NCBI GenBank assembly: GCA_012845835.1
Contig: JABAKD010000023.1
Span: 23,871,108 to 23,935,107 of the forward strand
From: Undaria pinnatifida
Lineage: Eukaryota; Sar; Phaeophyceae; Laminariales; Alariaceae
Direction of reading: 5' to 3'
DNA: 64,000 nt
Below the pieces are notes generated by a model. The model was not told where the DNA came from. It ran no database searches and was given only the letters and a program-made list of their open reading frames with translations. A program made the translations under genes and the position numbers. Below, piece by piece: positions 1 to 8,702 of the stretch; position 1 is the stretch's first letter, and every line of letters begins with the position of its first letter.

Positions 1-65
1 TTTTGCTTTTTCAGCAACTTCTTTTTTGTACTTTTATTTGAAGTTGGCCAATTGCTGGCTGTTGA

Positions 66-522
66 GAGGGAATTGCCGTTGACGGCTGCAAAAAATTTGA
101 ATTTGAAATTTGCCGGATCGGCAATAACAATTTGAAGTTGAAATTTGCGAAGCGGACCAAGGCTAGTGCGGGAGGAGGCTCCGCCAACAGTGGGGGTGGT
201 GGAGGTTCAGGATCAGGCGTATGGAAGCTGGTCGGGCAAGAACGGGACTCAGCTTCTTCTGGCAATCCTGATTGGCCGTGCCCGAGCAAGGGTTGTGACG
301 GCTTCCTCATCGCACGAAATAGGAGAAACAGGAGTTCCCAGTACGCTGTCTGCGACATCTGCAGGAGTGACGAGCCTTCCACGTGCCAAGCTTTTCATAA
401 CCTAAACAAGAAGCACTGGGGAAGCGGCGACAACCCTCGTGTGTGTGACTGGTGTGACGCGGACAACTGTGATTCACCTTCGATCGGCGTCCCTAACGAA
501 GGAGCTGAGAGCTTGACGAAAC
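66..522 (+). CDS. Cys-rich (zinc-ribbon-like) exon, unit S copy 1
   Basis: The frame is open from just after a TGA at 63-65 to a GTGAGT splice donor at 523. There is no ATG, so translation must start in an upstream exon or at a non-ATG codon. The product has a Gly/Ser-rich stretch and then a Cys cluster: CPSKGC, CDICRSDEPSTC and CDWCDADNC. The paired CxxC spacing suggests metal binding; I do not recognise the family. In copies 2 and 3 a (GT)n tract just before CDWC is 2 bp shorter and shifts the frame, so copy 1 is the only copy with this exon open throughout. Exon 1 ends in phase 1 while exon 2 reads in phase 0, so an exon may be missing or the model is imperfect. Confidence 0.45.
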
Positions 523-529
523 GTGAGTT

Positions 530-1090
530 ACATTTCTGTTGTTGTGCTGTGATTTCTTTTTCATGCGTACAAACACACTTTTGCATGTACGAGTATGATA
601 CGTGTACGGAGCAGTCCCGTCATCGCGGTGTAAGCGGGAATTGTACAAGCACTCAGGTCTACGAGTAGACCTATGCAGTGACGCTGTGTGATGCGATTTC
701 TTTTTCATACGTACAGCCAAACACACCTACTTCATGTATGTACGACTACGAGTACGGGGCAGTCCCGTCATCGGGGTAAGCGGGGGTTGAACAAGTGGTC
801 CATGCAGTGACGCTTTGTGCTGTGATATAAACACACGTTTTGGATGTACGACTACGACTACGTGGTATCTATACATGTAAGACGCAATGAAAACGGGCAA
901 GTCTCATCACGGGGGTCAGCCAGGGTTGTAAAAATGATCCATGCAGTGATAAATAACACAGCAGCATGATACCTCAGCACCAGTCGCAGTACACACTGGA
1001 GGTTGATATATAGCAGTAAACAGAAGCTGAAGTTAACCTGCGTGATGCTGGAGAGCAGTCCCGTGATTGGGGTTAGCGAGTTGTTCATGT
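530..1090 (+). repeat. Degenerate ~125 bp tandem repeats in unit S intron
   Basis: About four units share a block containing TTTCTTTTTCAT, a CATGTACGA-like stretch, CAGTCCCGTCATC and GCAGTGACGC. The same array is at 20740-21340 and 35030-35770 in reverse orientation. It lies between the exon 1 donor and exon 2. Confidence 0.7.
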
Positions 1091-1107
1091 AGTGACGCGG
1101 TGTACTA

Positions 1108-1125
1108 TCCTCTCCCCCCCTGAAA
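1108..1125 (-). other. Polypurine tract candidate of the short-LTR element
   Basis: On the minus strand this reads AGGGGGGGAGAGGA. A related AGGGGGAGAG directly precedes the short LTR at 39661-39744, which supports a PPT role. Here the expected 3' LTR is missing. Confidence 0.45.
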
Positions 1126-1253
1126 CGGCGGGATAGCAGGTCGGCCGGATATACGGGCGGACCTGTCAATATATCCAAGCCGTTTCATTTCCTGGGTATA
1201 ACGGGGAGAGTATTTTTCAAGTTCGCCATGGGAAAATCTGAAAAAGTTTATTA

Positions 1254-1293
1254 TGGTAGATGTGGGGATCGAACCCACGACCCAAAAACCCAT
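1254..1293 (-). other. tRNA-like 3' half with B-box
   Basis: The minus strand carries GTGGG-TTCGATC-CCCAC, a perfect T-arm with B-box GGTTCGATCC, then ATCTACCA resembling an acceptor 3' end. No matching 5' acceptor half is present. An A-box-like TGGTCAAACGG lies 65 bp upstream in the short LTR. It is a tRNA-derived segment or fossil, not a functional tRNA. Confidence 0.4.
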
Positions 1294-1311
1294 GGTCTGT
1301 CGACGACGCCA
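1294..1311 (-). other. Primer-binding site after short LTR
   Basis: Minus strand TGGCGTCGTCGACAGACC is 18 nt long and starts 2 nt after the LTR terminus. It shares its first 12 nt with the PBS of element A (19573-19584). Confidence 0.55.
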
Positions 1312-1313
1312 TT

Positions 1314-1397
1314 TGTTAAGAAATTAGTGGGGTATTAGTCCGTTTGACCACTTGCAAAAGGTTAACCAATAGCTTACCCAAACTAAGCCTTATAACA
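1314..1397 (-). repeat. Short (84 bp) LTR, TRIM/SMART-like
   Basis: Begins TGTTATAAGG and ends CTTAACA on the minus strand, so it has TG...CA termini. It recurs as a solo copy at 2568-2650 and next to element B at 39661-39744. It is followed by a PBS on the minus strand, as expected of a 5' LTR. Elements this small are known as TRIM or SMART retrotransposons. Confidence 0.6.
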
Positions 1398-1400
1398 CGC

Positions 1401-1430
1401 GCAGGTTCGTGTCCTGCCGTCGACGCCACA
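1401..1430 (-). other. Primer-binding site with extended tRNA complement
   Basis: Directly beside the long LTR, the plus strand reads as the 3' end of a tRNA: a perfect T-arm (GCAGG, loop TTCGTGT, CCTGC), seven acceptor bases, a discriminator base and CCA at 1426-1428. That is 28 nt of tRNA sequence, more than the usual 18 nt PBS. The loop has T where the highly conserved A58 is expected. Confidence 0.5.
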
Positions 1431-1699
1431 TGTGAAATTAAAGGTGGGGGACACAGAGTGCCCCCTGCAGGTCTGCCAATTGAGCAGGTCTTCGGAGAGT
1501 ACTCACTTTCGTTCCTTCGTAGATATGTAGCTTTATTCGTTTCCACCAGAGCCCGGGATAGCTTCTGAGATCGGAGGCGCGTGCCTCCGATCTAATTCCT
1601 AACTTCCCCGAATATAAACCGCCAACCTTATCATACGAAACCCATTCAAATGATCTCAAATTCGGATACCTACAGGCCTTTCGAGGCCGTATCTTAACA
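1431..1699 (-). repeat. Long LTR of the Ty3 family (5' type)
   Basis: TG...CA ended and ~269 bp long, nearly identical to the LTRs at 4102-4371, 19586-19849 and 39757-40022. A PBS follows it on the minus strand. Confidence 0.8.
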
Positions 1700-2163
1700 A
1701 CTACTACTGTTCCTCATTTTTCATACAACCACATGAACTCTTTGTATTAACGAGTACAAGTAGGGTGCGCAACCTCTTCAGGAATCGCAGTACACGTCGG
1801 TCGTAATAGTGTTGATAGCAGCAGTAATAGAGTAGTACCGAACAATATATACAGCAGGTACTGTCTCTTACCCTTCGTTGTCGGTATTCCGCCGGTAGGC
1901 CTTATATAGCAGTATACCGGGGCTTACGCTTACCAGTTGCGACTGTGAATCCCGTTCGTTCCTGTCCCAGTGGTGGTTTCATAGGTGTTAGCAACGTTGT
2001 GGTGCCAGGCAGGGCTTTGCCCATAAACGACCGCTTTCATTACAACAGTGTTAAATTGTACGACTTCCTTTCCAACTTTGGAAATCGACGACAGCTACGT
2101 GGCCTTACTATTTTGAACATTCACTGAACGCAAGGTATTCCCATCCGTTGTTGTCGTTTGCAG

Positions 2164-2331
2164 AAGCCCTGCGAAGCAGCCGCCGAGGGCCGCCAAGTCG
2201 GCGAGGACATAAACACGAAGTGCACCGGCGACATCAAGGTCGGTGACCTCCTAAAGAAGGCAGGCGACCACTTGCTCGATATACATCCCGCATTCCATTC
2301 CCACGGTGCCACGAGGGCGTTCGACATCGAG
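2164..2331 (+). CDS. Unit S exon 2, copy 1
   Basis: A pyrimidine-rich acceptor (TTGTCGTTTGCAG) precedes it and a GTACGT donor follows, giving 168 nt or 56 codons in phase 0. The peptide begins KPCEAAAEGRQVGEDINTKC and ends ...GATRAFDIE. The length is identical in copies 2 (20159-20326) and 3 (34386-34553), and the changes seen are few, so this exon is the best conserved part of the unit. I recognise no domain. It may be a captured host exon. Confidence 0.5.
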
Positions 2332-2567
2332 GTACGTTCTACTCTTTTCTTGCGTCCTGTGTGTCACGAGTCGAGACATCCATGTCTCTTGCTCAAGACT
2401 AGGGGATGGCGTGCGGATATAGTCTATGAAGTGCGGCTCTTTTTCCAAGTACCAAGAGCAAGTACAACAATACCACAACAATTACTAACAGCGAAAGGAG
2501 CTCCAATAATTTGGATGGTTACGACGTCTGCTGGAGAGAAGTACGAATACTTTTTTACCCATACTTA

Positions 2568-2650
2568 TGTTATAAGGCTTAGTTTGGGTAAGCTATTGGT
2601 TAACCTGTGCAAGTGGTCAAACGGACTAATACCCCACTAATTCCTTGACA
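2568..2650 (-). mobile_element. Solo 83 bp LTR with 4 bp target duplication
   Basis: This insertion is absent from the other three unit S copies, where the flanks read ACTTATCGACG. It begins TGTTATAAGG and ends CCTTGACA on the plus strand, flanked by CTTA at 2564-2567 and 2651-2654. It matches 1314-1397 in inverted orientation. The empty sites in the sister copies make this the cleanest insertion in the window. Confidence 0.8.
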
Positions 2651-2692
2651 CTTATCGACGTTCCCCCGCCCTGCTTCAACGTTTGTGGACAG

Positions 2693-2797
2693 ATCCACAA
2701 GACCATCGACAAAAAACAAGAGTGCAAGGTGCTGGGTACCTCCGCTGAGGAGGAAGAGTCCAAGCAAGCCTGCATGCTCCTTCGGAAGCAATGTTGA
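2693..2797 (+). CDS. Unit S terminal exon, copy 1
   Basis: After a candidate acceptor (GTTTGTGGACAG) the frame reads IHKTIDKKQECK... to ACMLLRKQC and a TGA at 2795-2797, in phase with exon 2. The upstream PPCFNVCGQ codons could be coding if an earlier acceptor is used. Copies 3 (near 34085-34125, reverse) and 4 (to 53324) keep the same end. Copy 2 is cut here by element A. Function unknown. Confidence 0.4.
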   Translation: MHKTIDKKQECKVLGTSAEEEESKQACMLLRKQC

Positions 2798-3106
2798 CAG
2801 CACGTTCTTTATAGAACGTTAAGTTGTGGTTTATTGTACCAGCATCGTTTTTTGAGAACTATGCCTAAATGCGTGCTCTTCGTCTTTCAGGAATACAAAT
2901 GTACTTCACATGTTTGCGGTGTGTGCGTTCAAGTTCCTGCTTCCAGCATGTTTTTTTTGGCACTGCGCTCCTTTACATCTTAAGTTGTAGTTTTTCTGTC
3001 TCTATCCTTGACAAGCGCGTGCCTGGTGTTTATGCACTGCGATAATTATTGATGATCGACTTAGAGAGAGAGAGCTATTAATAAGTGTACAGGACCTAGG
3101 TGCTAC

Positions 3107-3143
3107 CTGAGAGGTGGAAGGATATGCCAAGCAAGTCCTCCGA
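3107..3143 (+). repeat. 3' subterminal inverted repeat of unit S
   Basis: This 37 bp stretch is inverted relative to the 5' end of the unit, with about 31 of 37 matching positions (shared core GGATATGCC). The 5' partners are at 22326-22362 and 36885-36921. The 3' copies are here, at 33653-33689 and at 53618-53654. Confidence 0.65.
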
Positions 3144-3230
3144 CGTGCCCATCATGGATTGGGCGAATGGATGATAATAACAAACTCATAATCATAATCG
3201 TCTCTATCCTGTACCGTTGTACTATATATG

Positions 3231-3360
3231 GACCTCTTGGCATTTTCAAGTCGCCAGTTGCGCCATTTGTGCTTCTTTTCCGCCTTTCTACTGAATGTCT
3301 ATTCCTCCTTCCGCAAGCGTAGCGGGCGGCGCCCAGCCGCCCGCGGGCGAAGCCCTTGTA
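3231..3360 (+). repeat. Unit S 3' module with GC-rich hairpin
   Basis: The module runs from CTCTTGGCATT through a GC hairpin (arms GCGGGCGGC / GCCGCCCGC at 3322-3344) to GCCCTTGTA. Homology between unit S copies stops at this terminus. The same module stands alone at 26128-26258, 29775-29923 and 55178-55270. Confidence 0.65.
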
Positions 3361-3364
3361 TAAT

Positions 3365-3892
3365 TATAGGATCTGTGCCCGAAGTACACCTCCTGCCCGC
3401 ACACTCTGCTCGCAGAGCTAACACACGTAGCAGCACGTATCAGCACGTAGCGGCGGACCCGCAGTGGTTAACCCCAAGGCATCTACGGAGCTGAGAACCA
3501 CCAGCAGGATGGAGGCTGCTGCAAGTGCTGCTGCCAGTCTTGCGAGCTCGGCTTTTCCTTGCCGCCTTGCGAGACGGACGAAAAGAAAGCGGTGCACCGG
3601 TGACCTCCTCGCTAGGAACGGCGTGGAGTGCAGTCTCGGATGAAAGACATGCACCCACGACCTCGCTAGGCTTGACGTGGAATAACGAGGAGCCTATGGT
3701 GGTAGATGACCAGGCAGCTCCTTACAACGACAACTCAGCAGCAAGACGGTTGCAGATTCCCCGGCGCCGCTTATCAGAGGGCCGGCGGCACGATACTCTC
3801 AAAAGTAGTACAGGACGTAAAAATGGCAAGCTGATACTTCTAGAAAGACAAGAAATCCGGGAGCTAAAGGCAGTGCAGGTGACACCCTCTCC
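3365..3892 (+). other. Unassigned segment with a possible exon
   Basis: A plus-strand frame is open over much of this stretch and ends at a CAG|GTGACA donor (3876-3881). An ATG at 3509 opens a 44-codon Ala/Arg/Lys-rich reading frame. I recognise no domain. The sequence differs from the flanking unit S and element A. Confidence 0.2.
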
Positions 3893-4101
3893 CATATTAT
3901 CGTTGTTGTTGTTCTCACATTAGCTCGCATAATCAAGTCCGTGGTCACAGGACAGGCTCCAGTCGCTCTGGAGCTGAGGAATACCCCAGGAAAAAACACA
4001 CACAACCTAACCAAGGTGGTACACGCATATATCACATCCGACGCAATTCATGCCTCCACCAGACACATAAAAAAAGTGAAATCGGGAGTCAGTCTACGAT
4101 G
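3893..4101 (+). repeat. Dispersed repeat X, copy 1 (target of element A)
   Basis: Matches 24786-24990 in reverse at roughly 85% by eye, including the CCGTGGTCACAG acceptor-like site and GCAATTCATGCCTCCACCAG. Homology stops exactly at the element A LTR. The uninterrupted copy continues past CTACGATGTG into different sequence. Confidence 0.6.
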
Positions 4102-4371
4102 TGTGAAATTAAAGGGTGGGGAACACAGAGTGCCCCCTGCAGGTCTGCCAATTGAGCAGGTCTTCGGAGAGTACTCACTTTCGTTCCTTCGTAGAGATGT
4201 AGCTTTATTCGTTTCCACCAGAGCCCGGGATAGCTTCCGAGATCAGAGGCGCGTGCCTCCGATCTAATTCCTAACTTCCCCGAATATAAACCGCCAACCT
4301 TATCATACGAAACCCATTCAAATGATCTCAAATTCGGATACCTACAGGCCTTTCGAGGCCGTATCTTAACA
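4102..4371 (-). repeat. Element A 3' LTR
   Basis: TG...CA ended, ~270 bp, about 96% identical by eye to 19586-19849. Internal sequence beyond it (minus strand) ends AGGGTGGGCTAG, a modest purine tract shared with elements B and C. Confidence 0.85.
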
Positions 4372-5227
4372 CTAGCCCACCCTGATGAGTCGCATATGCA
4401 GAAATATGGGAGATTCGGGGAAACTCCGGTTCTACGAACTAGACCATGAGTCGAAGATGCGGCTCCTCAAACCCCACTCCCACACCTCTAACCGTCTGGC
4501 TATGGAGCCAGGAACACGCGAAGAAAAGCAGTAGAAAGAAAAGCATGCCCTACAGCAAGGCAATAGTCACCCATCAAAAACCTACCGCATGCCGCCGGGG
4601 TGGCGGGGGGGGCAGAAAAGGCTCTAGAACCTGCCGCATGCCGCCGGTGTGGCGGGGGGGGCAGGAAAGGCTCTGCGGTAAACCAACCACAGAAAAAGTA
4701 CTATGGCGAGGCGAGCCCTCGTCGATATGGAGGGGAACGCAGGCGCTAACACAAGGGAGAAGTCATGCGAAAAACCTCCCGCGGGCCATTGGCAAGGCGG
4801 GGGGTTAGACGAGGAAACGACGAATACCCGGGATGGAAGTTGTCAACACATACTGCCCCGCTAGGGGAGGAAGTATTTAGACAACAAAAAAAAACAAAGC
4901 AGAACGAATACAACACACAAAACATAAAAGAAGACACACAGACCCGTACACTGGTCGCCCCCCGGCTCTGGGCTGAGGAGGGCGTCGGCAGGGCGAATTT
5001 GAACTATGACAAAAAGACGGCAACCCTGCGCCTCAGAGAGCGGCGTTTTCCCCGAACCCTGACCCGGCACTGAGCAGGGGGTTCGGCAGGACAGAAAAAA
5101 AATGGAAAGAACCGCCCCAAAACTCGATGAGGACCCTCAGGACACTATGAACGACCCAAAGACAAAGACGCAAAACTCATACCTCAAAAAAATGAAGAAC
5201 TATCGAGAAGCGGTGGTGGCTTGGAAG
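4372..5227 (-). other. Element A 3' untranslated region
   Basis: No coding signal. It holds a ~50 bp direct repeat around 4582-4680 with GCCGCATGCCGCCGG and G-runs, also present in element B at 40230-40323. Confidence 0.6.
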
Positions 5228-6583
5228 TCAACTGGCCACGGCCGCGCCTCGAGATTCGTCTACGTTACGTTGGATTCCCCGAGGAAACGCACTGGCGATG
5301 TGAACTTGCAAGCACCAAGAGCCTCGTACGGCTCCCGTTGAAGTCGTGTAGCGCGCCGGGGGAAGAGGGAGTTTAATCGGTCCCGGGTCGTCCAGAAAGC
5401 GGACCAGGTATACCTTGTCCTCGGTAGTGCTCGCGCTGATTTTTCCTAGCCACCATAAACCATCGTCTCCCTTGTACCAAAAGTGGGCTCCCTTAGGAAG
5501 TATGGTGTCGTGGTAGCGACGGAGCCAATCGGTGCGGGAAACACAGGCGTAGCCCGGCGCTAGGAAACGTTCCCCGTTGTTGCGGGAGAGCTCACGCTGT
5601 GCCGCCCCGATCCGCATTCGGCGGTAAAGGCGGTTGGTTTGGCGGTGCTGGTCCGGGGTTCCGGCCCAATAACGCAAGATGTGGGAGCGGGAGAGGTGAA
5701 GGTCCATTTCCCGCTCCCAGGACGGTTCGGAGAGTCCCGCCCAATGCGTCTTGTATAGCACCGCGATGACGCCACCTCGCCCCCGTACCGACTGATGACC
5801 AGTGATCTGCTCCACCTCCAGCCGTTGGAGGGGAGTCGAAACGTCGTCTTGAGTGACGTGGTACGGCGGGGACTTCTTGGAAAATTTGTTGAGCACATAC
5901 TGTGTCAGCCCCGCCGGTAGGTATTTGGGCATGTCCCCGCTGTCGTGGGGGTTGGCACAGGGTTTGCAGCGCTCGATAGCCACACGCCGACGAGCGTCCG
6001 AACCAGGCAGGTCGGAAGGGAGATCCAAATAAAGGAGGTTGCGCCCGAGCGGCGAGCCGTCCGGGGTCTCGGCGGCGGAGCAGGGACCGACGGCCAGGAC
6101 CTTGTATGGGCCCGTCCAGTCAAGCGCGAGTTTGGCCTTGAGTACCTTGGCGTCGGTATTCGCTTTCACACCCTGGCGGATGGTAGAGGCAGAATTGTAT
6201 ACCCATGCCCAACCACCCACAGTGAAGTTAGGTGCTGGACGCAGCGCGTCGGCGAGGGCGGAGTTTCTGCGGTTAACACGGGAAACGGTGAGGGCGTGGT
6301 GTGCGCGGACAATGTCGTTCGCGCGCTTTTGCCGGTCGGTGGCCAAATCGCAATAGGCCAGGTGGTCACGGGCCAGACTCTGGTGTCCCACGACACCTTT
6401 GCGGTCGAAAATCGTCAGGGGGAGCCGTGGGAGTCTGCCCATGTGGACCTCGTTGGGCGCCAAACCCGTCGCCGCGCTGACAGAGTTGTTGTAAGCGAAT
6501 TCGACGTGGGGCAGATGCAAGTCCCCCCTCAACGCCCCCGTTACAGTTGGGATGGTAGGAGCTTGTAGCAAGCTTGTGTACAC
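5228..6583 (-). pseudogene. Integrase C-terminus with GPY/F, chromodomain and Tudor-like domain (element A)
   Basis: The frame covers the end of the integrase core (ATGLAPNEVHMGR), a GPY/F module (LDWTGPYKVLAVG), a chromodomain from about 5830 to 5670 (VEQITGH, LYKTHWAGL, SWEREMDL, HILRYW) and a second small domain near 5490-5345 (FWYKGDDGLWWLGKI, VRFLDDPGPIKLPLPP) resembling Tudor or plant-SH3 folds. Chromodomains at the integrase C-terminus are known to steer chromoviruses to modified histones; the second domain might add another chromatin contact (inference). It is out of frame with the upstream integrase because of a deletion near 6530 that element B lacks. Confidence 0.85.
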
Positions 6584-8702
6584 CTAACAGCTGATATACA
6601 GCTTGTGAAAGCTTGGAGCAGAACTGCAGTCCGTTGTCCGAGAGTATGGTGCGCGGGCACCCCCACAAGGGGATGTATTGGTTCACCAGGATATTGGCTG
6701 TACCTTCCGCGGTGAACTCAGCGGCAGTGACGGGGAACATGTCGGCCCGACGACTGAAGCGATCGGTGAACAGCAGGATGTAGGTGTTGCCTCGCGGTGT
6801 GACCGGAAGGGGGCCGAAGTAGTCAACACTGACGGCGATACCTGGACCTTCCGGCAGAGGCATTGTGATGATGGGCCAGCGGACAGTCAGCCGTGGGGTT
6901 TTTCGCGCTTGGCACTTCAAGCAGTGGCGAAGCCACCACCGGGTACACACACTCATGCCAATCCACCAATAAAAACGCTCCAGCATGCGCAACGTGCGCG
7001 TGGTGCCAAGGTGGCAGGAGGCCGTCGAGTGGCAAGCTTGCATGATCCCAGGGCGCATGAGCAGGGGAACGTAGATGCGAACTGGCTCGTTGTTTAGCAA
7101 GCAAGCAGCTCGCCCCACAGAGTTCGGTTTGTCAGAGCTTGTTTGCGGGAGTGTCGGTTTACGGACGAGCAGGACAAAGTCGTCGTCGGTTGTATGTAGT
7201 CGACCCTTATCCGCCAGTTCCTGGATGTCTGAGAGAGAGGGACGCTTGGGCGAGGGGTAGCATGCCAAGAAGTCCGGTGGCAGGGCCGACGGCCGGCCGA
7301 TAGAGATGTAACGTATCGTGGCGTGGCACGTCGGCTCTGCGTGTTGTTCGCGCTTCCAATCAGCATGTGAATAACGCGCGACGGAATCCGCGAATCGCAA
7401 CTCAGCAGCGTCGCCGAGGGCATCCGACCTTGTAAGTGTAGCCGGCGTTTCACCAGGAGAAGGCGTAAGCCGTAGGAGCGGAGTTCCCATAGGCTCTGCG
7501 TGGTCGTGGTCGGACGGAAGTGGTACCGTGCGGGCCGGCGGGTCGGCAAGAGTAGGGGTCGCGGCGACTGACGGAGCCGGCCGCGGCCGTCGGGCTCGCG
7601 GCGGAGTTGTAGCTCGTCTGGGCGATGACTGGGGAACCCCGCCGGGCCCAAAGCCATAGTCGACAGCAGGGGGTGCCTTACCAGCTGCTGTTGCTGAACG
7701 CCGGCGCGTCCGAGTGGAGATGCGGTCCGAAAAGGGCGTCATCGTCTGGGGCGCCGGAGATCCAGGCGAGGTTGGGACGGGCGCGGTCGGGCCCCTGGGC
7801 TCGACGGGGTTTGTCCCTTGTACCGAGCTCCGGGAAGGAGTCGGTTGGGCCACTGATGTCGTGGCAGCCGGGGCTTCGGCGGAGTCCTCGTTGGTCACGA
7901 TGGGTACAGCAAAAACCGAAGCGAAATTGTAGTCGGCTGTACGCGAGCCCCCGCCTCGGCCGGGCGAGCTATCGACGGTGGCGGTGGATGCAGAAACACG
8001 AGCGACGAATCTCCTGGAAGGAGCAGGAAGGTCGTCAAGCCTCATACGTGGACCGTGTGTGCGAAAATCGCAAAAGTCGGCAAGAGTGAGAGGAAGCCCA
8101 CCCAAGGCATTACTTTCGGTGCGGGGCATTAGCCCACCCAAGCCGACACCCGGTATCGGAGAAGAAGGAGTGTACAGCCCGCAAGTCCGTATGAGGTATA
8201 TACCACCATCCTCAACAGGGGTAAGGCTCGTCGAACCATTGCGGTCGTGTTCCGTGGCAGGCTCCGGCAAGCGAGACAGGAAGTCGGCGTTGCCATTTGC
8301 GCTTCCTTTTCGGTATTCGAGGGTGTAATCGAATGCGGTGAGGAACTCGAGCCATCTCTGGACTCGGCCGTTGTGATTCCCCACTTTGCCTATGTTTTCC
8401 AGAGCCTTGTGGTCTGAGAATATTCGGAACTTGGTGCCCCAAAGGTAGCCGCGGAGGCGCTTGAGAGCCCAGACGATGCTGCCAGCCTCTAAATCGAGAG
8501 GAGTCCAATGCCTTTCCGAGTCGAGCGTAGCTCGGCTGATGTATGCGATGGGTTTTATGGAGCCGTCCGTCTGCTCCTGTTCGAGAACGGCTCCGAACCC
8601 GTCGATCCAGGCATCGCAGTACACATGGAACGGGCGAGTGCCGTCGGCGACGGCGTCCCAATCAGGGAAAACGAGGACCGGCGGGGTCGTGAGCTCCGCC
8701 AA
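6366..8702 (-). pseudogene. RNase H, hinge and integrase core (element A)
   Basis: The N-terminal part is Ty3-type RNase H: VYCDAW, LDLEAGSIVW, FSDHKAL and GNADFLSRLP carry the acidic residues. A long Pro/Thr-rich hinge follows with GVGLGGLMP motifs. Next is an integrase HHCC zinc finger (HSTASCH ... CLKC) and a DDE core (SVDYFGPLP, ILSDNGLQF, NGGVE). About 60 bp just after NGGVE that element B retains (42157-42217) is missing, so the frame runs off. The N-terminal boundary is a frameshift near 8715-8722 in an A-rich GAGAGAAAATC context; RT continues upstream in another frame. Function: degradation of the RNA template and insertion of the cDNA. Confidence 0.85.

Larger units (their letters stand above)
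1108..1699 (-). mobile_element. Composite LTR insertion in unit S copy 1
   Basis: Absent from copies 2 and 3, where the flanks join as GTGTACTACTACTG. Flanked by ACTA at 1104-1107 and 1700-1703, a possible 4 bp target duplication, though the site is itself ACT-repetitive. Read on the minus strand it holds a full Ty3-family LTR (1699-1431), a primer-binding site with extended tRNA complement, an 84 bp second LTR (1397-1314), a second PBS (1311-1294), a tRNA-like stretch and a G-rich purine tract (1125-1108). No 3' LTR follows the purine tract. Confidence 0.65.
1..3360 (+). mobile_element. Unit S copy 1 (5' end beyond window)
   Basis: This unit recurs at 19850-22390 (-), 33435-36952 (-) and, in part, 52835-53841 (+). 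Aligned copies share the exon pieces, the intronic ~125 bp repeats, the 3' subterminal inverted repeat (3107-3143) and the 3' hairpin module (3231-3360). Copy 1 starts inside the unit: base 1 corresponds to about 36590 in copy 3. It carries two later insertions, at 1108-1699 and 2568-2650. I recognise no transposase. The structure (subterminal inverted repeats, central tandem repeats, 3' stem-loop) resembles Helentron-type non-autonomous elements; that class is an inference. Confidence 0.7.

Noticed and set aside
1254-1350. Functional tRNA gene (Leu/Ser or Pro type)
   Set aside because: T-arm and boxes are good, but there is no 5' acceptor strand matching ATCTACC and no proper anticodon stem.
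3231-3360. Canonical Helitron 3' end (CTRR)
   Set aside because: The hairpin is followed by CCCTTGTA, not CTRR; only a Helentron-like reading remains open.
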